Positions 1-8,937 of a stretch of DNA of 64,000 nucleotides are shown piece after piece. Both the position numbers and the translations under genes were made by a program. The stretch is from Xanthobacter autotrophicus (GTDB lineage: Bacteria; Pseudomonadota; Alphaproteobacteria; Rhizobiales; Xanthobacteraceae): positions 62,001 to 126,000 of the forward strand of contig NZ_VAUP01000037.1 in assembly GCF_005871085.1 (NCBI RefSeq). Reading direction: 5' to 3'. The notes under the pieces were generated by a model, which saw only the letters and a list, made by a program, of their open reading frames with translations, was not told the origin of the DNA and did no database searches. The stretch's first letter is position 1. The number at the start of each line of letters is the position of its first letter.

Positions 1-626
1 CCTTGCTCCTCGGGTGCCATGAGACACTCAGAGGCCCACTTCAGGAAGTGCATGCGAACCTTCTCATGCTCAAAGTTCTCGATCACCAGATCATACGAGC
101 TTCTGAATAGATCGCCGATAAGGTCTCGTCCCTCGGGACTTTGGTCGAGCAGCGCCATGAACGAACCAAACGGCAGAGGCGGATTGAAAAGACCCTGCAG
201 TAGCATCGGCATGATCTGGCGGGCTTTTTCAACGAACCGCCGGTATGAGTCGGCATCCTTCTGAGAATGCTGCGCAATCGACTCGCATGTCTTGTCAAGG
301 CTGCCGAAGGTCTGAATCATGCTTCCGTCTGGAAATAAGCAGGCATGCGGGATCTCCTGCGGGATATACTCTAGCCCGAACTTGCTCTTCAGTTCCAGTT
401 CGTCATTCTTAATGAGCGGGTTGGCCTGAATGAAGATGTGGGTAGTCGAATGATGATCATGCTTGAATCCCGGCGCGGTCGTTTCGCGCGTCACGACACC
501 ACCGCCGAACCAAGCATTACGCTCGAATATCCTGACGCCCAGTCCAGCCTTGGACAAGTAGGCGGCCGCAGTCAGGTTGTTATGGCCAGCACCGACCACA
601 ACGACGTCATGTGTTTCCTCTGCCAT
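1..626 (-). CDS. Phytoene-desaturase-like FAD-dependent oxidoreductase (partial, N-terminal 208 residues)
   Basis: The frame starts at ATG 626 behind an AAGGA site and stays open to the window edge, so the C-terminal part is missing. Residues 7-20 form a dinucleotide-binding loop (VVVVGAGHNNLTAA), followed by an acidic end of beta-2 (IFER) and FGGG. This pattern is typical of the COG1233 phytoene-dehydrogenase-related flavoproteins, which are usually about 500 residues and oxidise or isomerise hydrophobic substrates. It is the last visible gene of a minus-strand run with a flavin reductase, a hydrolase and a flavin monooxygenase. An oxidative step in that pathway is therefore likely, but the substrate is unknown. 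A carotenoid role is unlikely because no carotenoid gene is nearby. Confidence 0.82.
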   Translation of the reverse strand, partial: MAEETHDVVVVGAGHNNLTAAAYLSKAGLGVRIFERNAWFGGGVVTRETTAPGFKHDHHSTTHIFIQANPLIKNDELELKSKFGLEYIPQEIPHACLFPDGSMIQTFGSLDKTCESIAQHSQKDADSYRRFVEKARQIMPMLLQGLFNPPLPFGSFMALLDQSPEGRDLIGDLFRSSYDLVIENFEHEKVRMHFLKWASECLMAPEEQ

Positions 627-780
627 GGCATTGTCCTTCGTTATATTGCGTGGTCGTTGTCAACCTCGGAACCTCTGGACCATCATTATTCAATATATGG
701 TGAAAAAGCCCATGTGACGTAACGCGTTAGTCGGTTTGTAGGCCACCTATAAGCGGAATACCGTTGCTTAGCGTCGCAAG

Positions 781-1317
781 CTATACTGCTCTAAGTAAGC
801 GTGAATATTGCCCAGAGTGAAATACAAGCGGTTGGCGGTCGGATCTATCGAACTGCAGCACTCGACCGACAAGGATTACGTGATCGCCACCATCATAACG
901 GTGCTCGTGTTTACATTGGAACCGTGCACAGCAGTCTCGCAATAGCGGGACATTTCCGATCCCAAGCTCTGTTGCGACATCGTCAAATTTGTCCTCACCC
1001 GAGCGCGCAAATCTATTCGAAAAGTGCTCTTGTTCGGAGGAAAGTATATTGATCGCCCAATGCTCGGCTGCTTGAAAAACTGGCAGACTGAACGCACGCT
1101 TGGCAAGGCTCCAAAGCACCAACGGAGGATCGAGAGAAACGGAGTTGAAGCTGCTGCAAGTCACACCGATTGCATTGCCGTCGCCCGACCGAGCGGTAAC
1201 AACACAAACACCCGTCGCAAACGAGCCCAACGCCTTCCGGAAGGACGAGGGATCGAAGCCAGGATCATGTATTTTGTCGTCGCTTGGATCTGACGGTTGT
1301 ATCGTCGTTTTGGTCAT
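781..1317 (-). CDS. Flavin reductase (HpaC/ActVB-like, FMN-binding split barrel)
   Basis: A 178-residue protein of the size and pattern of the flavin reductase domain family: FRKALGSFATGVCVVTA near the N-terminus, then GVTCSSFNSVSLDPPLVLWSL, and a C-terminal HVILVGRVLQF segment. Such enzymes use NAD(P)H to reduce free FMN or FAD for a partner monooxygenase. The start at ATG 1317 is chosen because GGAGG lies eight bases upstream; a longer in-frame start at 1365 lacks such a site. The flavin-dependent monooxygenase two genes upstream is the obvious partner. Confidence 0.88.
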   Translation of the reverse strand: MTKTTIQPSDPSDDKIHDPGFDPSSFRKALGSFATGVCVVTARSGDGNAIGVTCSSFNSVSLDPPLVLWSLAKRAFSLPVFQAAEHWAINILSSEQEHFSNRFARSGEDKFDDVATELGIGNVPLLRDCCARFQCKHEHRYDGGDHVILVGRVLQFDRSDRQPLVFHSGQYSRLLRAV

Positions 1318-1423
1318 ACGACACGCCTCCGACCACTTGGAGATAATGCAGTGCTCTAAATTCAATATCGCGATTAATACTCAGGCCGCGGGTGTATACG
1401 CGGCCTGAATTGCACTTGATATG

Positions 1424-2242
1424 TCAGACGGGTTCCGATTGCCTGTTGAGGAACTTGTCAACAATCGAGAGGGTTTCCGCACATTTCTCAACCTGCGGGA
1501 CGTGCCCGCAATCGTCGATGATCTCCACTCGACTTCCGGCAATCTTGCCGCCCAGAAAATGTGCGTAGGATGAGGAGATGACGGCGTCCAGATCTCCCCA
1601 AATAATCAGTGTCGGAGCCGTGATACGGTGCAGTCGCTTGCCGAGACCTCGGTCGGGAATTGGCCAGACAAACTTCCCGGTCGCGCCGAGGTTCCAGATC
1701 ATTTGCGCAGTGGCCTGGATGGCGGTCTCACGGTCCGCCGGCATGGCCAATGCAGCCTGTACTGCCTCGCTGTCGGGATGCCTGAACAAGAGACCGGGTA
1801 GTTCGTTCGGCGCGGCCGCAACCCAGTTCACGACCGGTGCTTCATCACGCCATAGGCCGACCGGGTCGAGAACCGTTAGACTCGAGAAGATTTCAGGATA
1901 GGCAGCCGCAATTTCCAGCGCGATCATGCCGCCGAAGCTCTGACCGATGGCCGCAGGCCGTTTCAGGCCCAGGGACCGGATTGCCTCCTCGTAGATCAGA
2001 ACTGCATCGCCAAGGTCGTCGACTTTGTGAATATCATAGGGGTTTCCGGACGTCGTCCCCGGGAATTCTGGCGCATAGATGGTATGCGATTTGGCCAGCT
2101 CGTCCAGAAACGGGTCCCACCTCATCCCCGCCGCCGGGTGGAAGTAAACTAGAGCAGGACCCGAACCCTTTACCTGGAAGTTCAATTGCACGTGCCCGTT
2201 CCAGACCGTGACCTTGTGTTGAGCAGCGGAATTGCCGGGCAT
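1424..2242 (-). CDS. Alpha/beta hydrolase
   Basis: A 272-residue alpha/beta-hydrolase fold protein. The nucleophile elbow GQSFGG puts Ser at about residue 102. An acid residue lies in IIWGDLD and the catalytic His in DDCGHVPQ near the C-terminus. The ATG at 2242 overlaps the TGA stop of the preceding monooxygenase gene (TGATG); a GTG one codon earlier is the alternative. This is strong evidence of translational coupling. The family includes carbon-carbon hydrolases of ring-cleavage pathways as well as esterases. Coupling to a flavin monooxygenase suggests it hydrolyses the monooxygenase product, but the substrate cannot be read from the sequence. Confidence 0.9.
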   Translation of the reverse strand: MPGNSAAQHKVTVWNGHVQLNFQVKGSGPALVYFHPAAGMRWDPFLDELAKSHTIYAPEFPGTTSGNPYDIHKVDDLGDAVLIYEEAIRSLGLKRPAAIGQSFGGMIALEIAAAYPEIFSSLTVLDPVGLWRDEAPVVNWVAAAPNELPGLLFRHPDSEAVQAALAMPADRETAIQATAQMIWNLGATGKFVWPIPDRGLGKRLHRITAPTLIIWGDLDAVISSSYAHFLGGKIAGSRVEIIDDCGHVPQVEKCAETLSIVDKFLNRQSEPV

Positions 2243-3504
2243 CACGCGACCTCCCTTTCAGCCTGTCCTTCCAGCGGAAGCGGCTTGCCGCCAAGTCGCT
2301 CCGGCCACCAATGATGTTCGTATTCGTTCTCCCAGATCGGTTTCAGCGCCGGCAAGACCTCCGAGGAGAACAGATCGATGGTCCGCATCGTCAGTTCCTT
2401 CGGCATCGATCCGAACTGAAGCATGGCGTGCAGATTTCCGATTCCATAGTTGCGGCCGAGCTCGACAAGTTGGTCGCGCACGGTTTGCGGACTCCCGCAG
2501 ATGACGCAACCAGCTTCGATGAGTTCTTTCAGACTGGCAGTGCGGAACTTTTCGAACATGCCGAAATCGGACGGGTCCCGAAGCACAAACTCAAGTCCTC
2601 GGATATCGATGCCCCCAGGGAGCATCATGCGATGGAGTGGGATCGCGCCGAGCCCCTTGCGGAAGAAATATTCGATATGCGGACCAAAGATGCGCTCCGC
2701 TTCGGCGTCGGTTTCCGCGATGGCGATCTGCTGCATGAAGCCGATCTGGAACGGGTTCGGTTTCTTTCCGAGCTGTTCGGCGATCGAAGCAAAACGATCG
2801 AAGATCCGCTTCCCAGTCAGCTTATAGCCGAACCAGCCGAAGTAGTTGAATCCGAAGTTTCTTGAAATGCAGAACTCCATGGTCTTGGGATTTCCGAGTC
2901 CGGTTACCCATACCGGGGGCAATGACGCCTGCACCGGGCGTGGCCAGATGTTGACGGCCCCATACTGTGAAAATTTTCCATTGAAGGCAAAGGGCTTCCG
3001 TTCGGACCATGCCCTCAGCACGAGATCAAGGTTTTCGTCGAAGCGCGCGCGGGTTTCGGCTGGCGGGATCCCGTTGTTGAGATTGGCGTCATACGCGAGA
3101 CCGACGGGGAAACCGCACACGAGCCGGCCATTGCTCATGCAGTCAAGCATGGCTGATTCTTCGGCTACACGAAGGGGCTCGCGACTTTTTCCCAGGGAGC
3201 GTCCGACGGGGTAGATGGCCGTCTGAATGCCCTCGACTTCGGTCGCATAGGCGAGCGCGGCCTCAAGGAGGTCAGGATTGGGGATCATGTCATATGAGCT
3301 TTGAGAGTGCTCTGTGATCGCGATTCCATCGAAGCCGGCGCGCGCGGCATGCATGCACTCATCGAGTGCATCGCGGTAGGCCGAAACAACATGCCGCTCT
3401 TCGGTCAGCTCGTGATAATTTGGCGTGACAACGGATTCGAAGTGTTGCCCTACGTCATTGGGAAAATGTCTGTAGGGTACTTGCTGGAAATAGCTGACCT
3501 TCAT
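2242..3504 (-). CDS. LLM-class flavin-dependent oxidoreductase (luciferase-like monooxygenase)
   Basis: A 420-residue luciferase-like monooxygenase with the TIM-barrel signature regions: FDGIAITEHS, SNGRLVCGFPVG, and PVWVTGLGNPKTMEF. The C-terminal region has AGCVICGSPQTVRDQL, a common LLM motif. The start at ATG 3504 follows GGAGGAAACA. These two-component enzymes take reduced FMN from a separate reductase and oxygenate or cleave organic substrates. A flavin reductase is encoded about 900 bases downstream in the same operon. At about 420 residues it is longer than bacterial luciferase subunits and resembles the single-component-type catabolic LLM enzymes. Confidence 0.9.
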   Translation of the reverse strand: MKVSYFQQVPYRHFPNDVGQHFESVVTPNYHELTEERHVVSAYRDALDECMHAARAGFDGIAITEHSQSSYDMIPNPDLLEAALAYATEVEGIQTAIYPVGRSLGKSREPLRVAEESAMLDCMSNGRLVCGFPVGLAYDANLNNGIPPAETRARFDENLDLVLRAWSERKPFAFNGKFSQYGAVNIWPRPVQASLPPVWVTGLGNPKTMEFCISRNFGFNYFGWFGYKLTGKRIFDRFASIAEQLGKKPNPFQIGFMQQIAIAETDAEAERIFGPHIEYFFRKGLGAIPLHRMMLPGGIDIRGLEFVLRDPSDFGMFEKFRTASLKELIEAGCVICGSPQTVRDQLVELGRNYGIGNLHAMLQFGSMPKELTMRTIDLFSSEVLPALKPIWENEYEHHWWPERLGGKPLPLEGQAEREVA

Positions 3505-3684
3505 TGTTTCCTCCATTGAGCTATTCTGTGGTTCTGCCCGAGATGCGACGGAAATACGGTATTTTGCGCCTTGCGGCATGATCCGACGGCGATGCATCCG
3601 ATTCGGGCTGTCCTTTACTGCTCGCGGCTGCGATCATTCCGAATTGGGGTTGGTGCGGACACATCTGTAGCTCGTTGAGCGGGC

Positions 3685-4572
3685 CTATCGGAAGTGCGAC
3701 TTCAAGAAGGAGCCGACCTCGGTGAGTGACTGCTTGCCCTCATCGAGGATGCCCGAAAACATCTGCCAGACATGGGGCAGACCGGGCCATATCTTCACTT
3801 CGACCGCCGCACCTGCCATGGCAAGTTTGCGAGCTAGCCTCACGCTGTCGTCGAGCAGTGCTTCGGATCCCGAGCAATGGATGATTGTCGGTGGCAAGCC
3901 GGCAAGATCCGCAAAGAGCGGCGAGGCCAGGGGAGTAGCGATATCTCCCCCGGCGAGATAGGTGCCCCCCAGACCGGCGAGCATCTCTTCTTTGATGAGA
4001 ATATCGCGTGCGGCGTTGTCGTTGATGCTTGCTCCGCTGCATGTGAGGTCGACGAATGGACTCAGCAAGGCGAGGCTTGACGGCGTCGGCAGACCGCGAG
4101 AACGGGCGGCCACCAGAGTGGCGACGGCGAGGCCACCACCTGCAGAATCGCCGACGAAGGCGATTGACCCCGGAGAGGTCGTTTCCAGCAGCCATTCATA
4201 TACAGCAAGGCTGTCGTCGACGGCAGCCGGATAAGGGTGCTCCGGCGCAAGCCGATATGCAACGGCGAGGGTCTGCGCGCCAGATGCCCGGTTCAATAGG
4301 GACACAAGACCTCTGTGGGAGTTGACGGAACCGACCATGTATCCACCGCCATGCAAATAGACGATGGCTCGAGAGCGGTCTGACGTGGGCGTCGCACCGC
4401 GTTCGACATTGACACCACGGGCAACTACGGTTTCGACTGCGAAATCATCGACAGGTGGCGTGATCATGCCGAGTTGGTCAAAGCCCGTCCGCATTTCGTC
4501 GATCGTAGCCTGCGAGAGATCAGGGCCGGACAAGAGTAGCTTTTCGACGGCGATGATTTGTTCCACCGACAT
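3685..4572 (-). CDS. Hormone-sensitive-lipase-family esterase/hydrolase
   Basis: A 295-residue alpha/beta hydrolase with the HGGG oxyanion motif at residues 74-77 and GDSAGG with the nucleophile Ser at 143. The downstream LPHVW region supplies the His. Together these define the HSL (family IV) esterases. The start at ATG 4572 has GAGGG nine bases upstream. It heads the minus-strand operon ending in the desaturase-like gene, with a 180-base gap to the monooxygenase. A perfect-arm palindrome 64-83 bases upstream probably controls the whole operon. It probably hydrolyses an ester or lactone substrate. Confidence 0.88.
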   Translation of the reverse strand: MSVEQIIAVEKLLLSGPDLSQATIDEMRTGFDQLGMITPPVDDFAVETVVARGVNVERGATPTSDRSRAIVYLHGGGYMVGSVNSHRGLVSLLNRASGAQTLAVAYRLAPEHPYPAAVDDSLAVYEWLLETTSPGSIAFVGDSAGGGLAVATLVAARSRGLPTPSSLALLSPFVDLTCSGASINDNAARDILIKEEMLAGLGGTYLAGGDIATPLASPLFADLAGLPPTIIHCSGSEALLDDSVRLARKLAMAGAAVEVKIWPGLPHVWQMFSGILDEGKQSLTEVGSFLKSHFR

Positions 4573-4635
4573 GGTCTGCGTCCCTCGGGTAGATATGCGC
4601 CACAGCTTCACGGAGAGATGTTAATCGAAGACGTT

Positions 4636-4655
4636 TGTACGTATAAATACGTACA
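4636..4655. promoter_or_regulatory. Palindromic operator upstream of the esterase/monooxygenase operon
   Basis: TGTACGTAT and its exact reverse complement ATACGTACA flank two bases (AA). The site lies 64-83 bases upstream of ATG 4572. Its size and symmetry suit a TetR- or MarR-type dimeric repressor. No adjacent regulator gene is visible; the nearest candidates would lie outside the window. Confidence 0.6.
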
Positions 4656-4701
4656 GTTTGATTATTTATAGTGTATACGAGCTCAATCAGTTGGCGTTAG
4701 T

Positions 4702-5209
4702 CTATATTCCAGAGCGAAGTCGGTGATAAGTGGTGGTGGCTAGCTCAATCACGGCGGCGGGCCGGAATTCGGTTACGCCAAGAGCGCACCCATTCATATT
4801 CAGGCACGAGAGAACGGTCGCTTGTACGGCGTCGAAGTCCCAGTCGGTCCTTTGGACGACGTACTTACGGTAAGTTTGCGATGAGCGGGGAGATTGGCCC
4901 GACCGGACAAAGCCCAACGACCGGTCGCCCTTCGGGGGCCAAGATCCTGGTAATAGGCCTCGGATCGGCTTCTGCCCGATTTGGAGCCGCGTCGGCATAC
5001 GCAATGCCAACATCCATATTTCCTCCCTAAGTGCCGAGTTCTGTGACCGGCTTGGTTCTCGCAGGAGTGAACGGTGGCAGCCTTTCGGTCAACAAAGCCG
5101 ACGGGGATGTACGCCTAGTGAACAAATTCGGATTGAGGGGCCCTATCACCCGACGTTGCCATCGGCCTTCATCCAGCGTTGAGTTCGCTCGTGCGTCTGG
5201 TCGTGCCAT
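4702..5209 (-). pseudogene. Unidentified decayed gene fragments with a well-formed gene junction
   Basis: On the minus strand a reading frame ends at 5027 (…LPPFTPARTKPVTELGT) and is followed directly by GGAGGAAAT and ATG 5017. That ATG opens a 50-codon frame (MDVGIAYADAAPNRAEADP…). The downstream frame stops at 4865, but coding-like sequence resumes in another frame (KYVVQRTDWDFDAVQ… to 4702). This looks like the end of one gene and the frameshifted start of the next. I do not recognise either protein family. It could be spurious in GC-rich DNA, but the Shine-Dalgarno and spacing are unusually good. Confidence 0.3.
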
Positions 5210-5734
5210 TGTCGGCCGGGTGAGCGCCGGGGATCTGGCCAGGGTCTTTGGGGATCCCGTGGTTGAAGAGAGCCTACGTCACCGCTCCTGCCGAGTTGGC
5301 GGGGGTGTCTAGTTCTGCTGACCCCACCTCACCGACGTTGCACCATACCTGTCCTTTTACCTCCTCACACCCTTCGCCACGCATCCGCCCCGAAAAGCAC
5401 ACCAAGGTAAGTGCGGGCTACCGACAACAGGTCTGAGGCAAGATGCTCGATCTTGCGCGATCAACCGCTTGACTTGGAAGGGGCCTGGTGGCGCAATCAA
5501 AACATGTTCGGAGAAAGGACCAAGGATCGCGTGGATGACCTACGTGTACTGCCCGACCAGAATGTCACGGCGGTGGAAGATCGTAACGCAGGCCTGCTTA
5601 GCCTCGCCCTTCCGGGCCACGAGGTGCTTGATTGGGCGCAAGGCAGCCTGGCAGAGCGCCTCGGCGTCGGCTGCCACGTTCCTCGGACGCTTGACGAGCG
5701 GCTTCTTCCGGCGGAGCTCTTGTCCGATTACATC
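5210..5734. other. Stretch without a recognisable gene
   Basis: No reading frame here has a convincing start or family similarity. Parts of 5411-5734 may be the decayed upstream portion of the IS630-type transposase remnant that follows, since an open plus-strand frame (…RTKDRVDDLRVLPDQN…) runs into it. Nothing else was seen. Confidence 0.4.
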
Positions 5735-5965
5735 GTCGGCACGGTCAAATTGCCTGCCCACAAGATCAACGGCACTCCGGAAAGCGCGCGAGAGGACCGG
5801 CACGAGGCTCTCCCGCCAACCATCCTATTCGCCTGACTTCAAACCGATTGAAAGCACTGTCCTTAAGCTCAATACGCTATTGCGGAAAGCACATCTTCGC
5901 ACAAATGACGAACTGTCGGCTATCATCATTCGATGGGTTTCGGCAAAAAATAAAATGAATTTTGA
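5735..5965 (+). pseudogene. IS630-family transposase remnant (C-terminal part, frameshifted)
   Basis: One frame reads VKLPAHKINGTPESA and another, shifted, reads QPSYSPDFKPIESTVLKLNTL then LLRKAHLRTNDEL. These match the familiar end of IS630 transposases: DNLPAHK, then a YSPDFNPIE motif carrying the last catalytic Glu, then KLK-LLRKA. The frame change between the two motifs and the missing N-terminus show it is dead. It is unrelated in sequence to the intact IS630 element at 7456-8614. Confidence 0.7.
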
Positions 5966-6013
5966 AGTGACGGTTATACTGCAGGGTACGCGCGGGTGTA
6001 AAATGACTCTGCG

Positions 6014-7194
6014 CTAGCGGTATGGCAAAGTACGCTTCAATGCCGCCAGCACTTTCTGGGTATCGGCACCGAGGCGGGGACTGGCACTCTTCGCCACCTG
6101 CCGTTCACCGTCGAGCACGATGGGGCTCGCCACCGCCGGCACAGTGCCGCTGCCGGCTTCCGGTAGATTCACCTTGAGGCCGCGATGGATCACATGCGGG
6201 TCCTCGAACACCTGCGGCACCGTATTGATGGGGCCGGCCGGCACGCCCTGCTTCTCCAGCGCCGCGAGAAGGTCGTCACGCCGGAAAGCAGCGGTGAGGG
6301 CGGAGAGCTGCGGCACCAGCGCCGCGCGATGGGCGACGCGCTCGGGATTGGTGGAAAAATCCGCCTCCTGCGCCAGCTCCGGCGCGCCGAGCACGGCGCA
6401 GAAGCGGGCGAACTGGCCGTCATTGCCCACCGCGGCGATGAAATAGCCATCGGCGCACGGAAACACCTGGTAGGGCACGATGTTGGGATGGGCATTGCCC
6501 ATACGCTTCGGCGCCCGGGCGGAGGCGAGATAGTTCATGGCCTGGTTGGCGAGCACGCTCACCTGGGTATCGAGCAATGCCATGTCCACATGGCCGCCTT
6601 CCCCCGTCGCCTCGCGCCGCCGCAGGGCCGCGAGGATGCCGACGGTGGCGTAAAGGCCGGTGAAGATGTCGGCAAAAGCGACGCCCACCTTCTGCGGCTC
6701 GCCCTCCGGCTCGCCGGTAAGGTCCATGATGCCGCCCATGCCCTGCACCAGGAAATCATAGCCGGCGCGCGGGGCATAAGGGCCGTCCTGGCCGAAGCCG
6801 GGAATGGAGCAATAGACGAGACGCGGATTGAGCGCCTTCAGGCTCTCAAAATCGAGCCCGTGTTTCTTCAGCCCGCCGACCTTGAAATTCTCGATGAGCA
6901 CATCGCTGCGTAGCACCAGAGCGCGGATGGCGGCCTGCCCCTCGGCGGTCTCGAAGTCGATGGCGACGGAGCGCTTGCCCCGGTTGGTGGCATGGAAATA
7001 AGCGGCGCCGAGGTCGGCCCCGTCGGCGCCCTTCAGGAAAGGGGGCCACAGCTGCGGGTATCGTCCCCCGCCTGCGGCCGCTCCACCTTGATCACCTCGG
7101 CGCCGAGGTCGGCCAGCGTCTGCCCGCACCACGGGCCGGCGAGGATGCGAGCCAGTTCTAGGACACGCAGGCCGGAGAGCGGAGCATCGGACAT
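6014..7194 (-). pseudogene. CoA-transferase family III (CaiB/BaiF) with an N-terminal frameshift
   Basis: From ATG 7194 one frame reads [18 protein letters not shown] through [21 protein letters not shown], the classic class III CoA-transferase start. The rest ([20 protein letters not shown]…) continues in another frame from about 7045 to the stop at 6014. Typical motifs follow: GKRSVAIDF, GYDFLVQGMGGIMDLTG, and GVAFADIFTG with the likely catalytic Asp. The break falls at a run of five C (coding strand), where six would restore the frame. It is therefore either a one-base deletion or a sequencing slip. Rejoined, it is about 393 residues, the normal length. It sits beside a glutaryl-CoA dehydrogenase remnant; this pair usually makes and oxidises glutaryl-CoA. 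Confidence 0.85.
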
Positions 7195-7259
7195 GGAAGG
7201 CCTTCCGAGAAATATGCCCCTCTCCCCTCGCGGCGGGAGAGGGGCCTGTCAACCTAACC

Positions 7260-7451
7260 TCAGGCGAAGGCCTGAATGCCGGTGATGGCGCGGCCGATGA
7301 TCAGCGCGTGAATGTCGTGGGTGCCCTCATAGGTGTCCTGCGCATAATCGCGCGAGGTATCGCGCACCAGCCGTTCGTCCTCAGTGAGCTGGACCTCGAG
7401 GTGGAAGGGATCGGCCCAGTCAAAGACCGGGCTGGCGGACTTGGTGGACAT
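7260..7451 (-). pseudogene. gcdH: Glutaryl-CoA dehydrogenase remnant, both ends fused in frame
   Basis: The 63-residue frame joins two recognisable pieces. Residues 1-39 (…[30 protein letters not shown]) match the start of glutaryl-CoA dehydrogenase, and residues 40-63 ([20 protein letters not shown]…) match its extreme C-terminus. About 330 residues of the usual roughly 395 are missing, including the FAD and acyl-CoA sites and the catalytic Glu, although the TYEGTHD motif remains. It cannot be active. It lies between the CoA-transferase and an IS630 element whose TA target is three bases upstream of the ATG, so its native promoter has been displaced. Confidence 0.85.
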
Positions 7452-7455
7452 GATA

Positions 7456-8614
7456 CCAACGGCCCTTATGAATGACCGATATGAGCCCAGTTTCGCCTTC
7501 CGATTGATGTGATGGTTTCAGGCTTTGCGACGAGGTGGTTCCACGCGTCGCAGGCGGCCTGGACGATGTCATCGTAGGTGTCGAAGACGCGGTTCGAGAG
7601 CCAGTTGGCACGCAGGTGCTGCCAGATGTTCTCGACCGGGTTGAGCTCTGGTGCACGCGACGGCAGGAAAACCAGGGAGATGTTCTTGGGCACGGCGAGC
7701 TTGCCGATGGTGTGCCATCCGGCGCGGTCGAGCAGGAGCATGGCGTGCGCGCCCTTTGCCACGGTCACGGCGATCTCGTCGAGATGGGCCTGCATGGCGT
7801 GAGTATCTGCGAAGGGCATGACGAGCGCGGCTCCGACGCCGCGAACCGGACAGATGGCGCCGAACAGGTAGGCGCTCTCATAGCGCTGGTCCGCCGGCTG
7901 ACGCGGCCGTGTTCCGCGCCTGGCCCATTGCCGGACGAGACCGTTCTTCTGGCCGATGCGCGCCTCATCCTGGAACCAGAGTTCGACAGGCTGGCGCTTC
8001 GGGAGATGAGCGAGATGAGCCTTCAGCGTCGCCGCGGCATTTTTTGAAACGCCTCGACCACGCGCTCGTCCTGCCCGGGATGGCGGGGCCGCGCGCTGAT
8101 GTGCGAGAAGCCGATCTGCTTCAAAAGCTTGCCGATCGTGCGCTCGTGATAGGCGATGCCGAAGCGCGCGAGGACGATCTTCTGCAGGTCAATGCGACGC
8201 CAGCGCACAACGCCATGGACGGCACGGTCGGGGCCGGTCTCGACGAGTTCGGCAAGCTTGAGCAGCTGGTCCTGCGACAGCTTGGGCGGGTGACCCTTGG
8301 ATCGAACGTCGCGGAGCCCGTCCGGGCCGTGTTGGTTGAAGCGCTGGACCCAATCGCGCAGCGTCTGGCGGTCCATGCCGCCGATCCGCGCAGCCAGCTC
8401 CCGATCCATGCCGTCGAGAACCGCGGCCAGCGAGAGAAGCCGGCGGCTCTGGTTGGCGTGCTTTGACCCGGACGCCAGCCGCCGCAGGTCCAAGGCCGAA
8501 TAGTCCGTCCGAAGCTTCACCGCAGCAGGCATGGCGCGAATCCTCCCCGCACCATGGAATCAGTGAACCCCGACGCCGAAAAGACCCCCGTGAGTCAGAT
8601 CACAGGGCCGTTGG
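7456..8614 (-). mobile_element. IS630-family insertion sequence, apparently complete (1159 bp)
   Basis: Terminal inverted repeats CCAACGGCCCT (7456-7466) and AGGGCCGTTGG (8604-8614) are exact and flanked on both sides by TA (7454-7455, 8615-8616), the IS630/mariner target. The outer A also matches on each side. The element carries one transposase gene split over two frames. It separates the DUF190 gene (stop at 8617) from the glutaryl-CoA dehydrogenase remnant. Confidence 0.92.
7466..8532 (-). CDS. IS630-family transposase, two frames joined by a -1 frameshift
   Basis: The upstream frame (8532 to 8023) carries the helix-turn-helix part: [21 protein letters not shown], then a second HTH ([18 protein letters not shown]). 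The downstream frame carries the DDE catalytic part: [26 protein letters not shown] and [19 protein letters not shown]. The frames overlap at a run of six A (coding strand, 8045-8040). Re-reading one A after codon AAA at 8043-8041 gives a continuous product of about 355 residues, the normal length. Programmed -1 frameshifting at A6/A7 is known in many IS630 members, so the element is probably functional. Confidence 0.9.
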
Positions 8615-8616
8615 TA

Positions 8617-8937
8617 TTACATGTCCGCGCCCAAAATGCCGAACTCCACAGGCACTTTCATGTAAAACACTTTCACATGCTCTTGCCTAAGATATTCAAG
8701 CATGCGTTCGCACTCATCAGGTGTGACGATCATCGTCACCTGTACCGGTTGATCCGAGAGATCGAACCAGCCGGCAGCATGTGTCGCGCCGTCGTGCCCC
8801 AGGCCCCTAAGCGAACTCGTCATGGTCGCTCCCCGAATGGCATGTCGTTTCGCTTCATCGAATAACCACTGAGCAAGTGGAACAAGACCAAGCATCCGAT
8901 CCTGTTGAGTATAGAATATAATTTGAAAACCTTCCAT
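8617..8937 (-). CDS. DUF190 family (PII-like) protein
   Basis: A 106-residue protein with the DUF190 pattern: a central RGATMTSSLRGLGHDG segment, a following HAAGWFDLSDQPVQVTMIV strand and a C-terminal FYMKVPVEFGIL. DUF190 proteins have a PII-like ferredoxin fold and are often encoded next to CrcB fluoride channels or transporters. Here the gene follows an EmrAB-type efflux pair on the same strand by 125 bases, and no crcB is present. GGAGAG precedes the ATG. Its stop codon is immediately at the IS630 boundary, so its original 3' context is lost. The molecular role is unknown. Confidence 0.78.
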   Translation of the reverse strand: MEGFQIIFYTQQDRMLGLVPLAQWLFDEAKRHAIRGATMTSSLRGLGHDGATHAAGWFDLSDQPVQVTMIVTPDECERMLEYLRQEHVKVFYMKVPVEFGILGADM

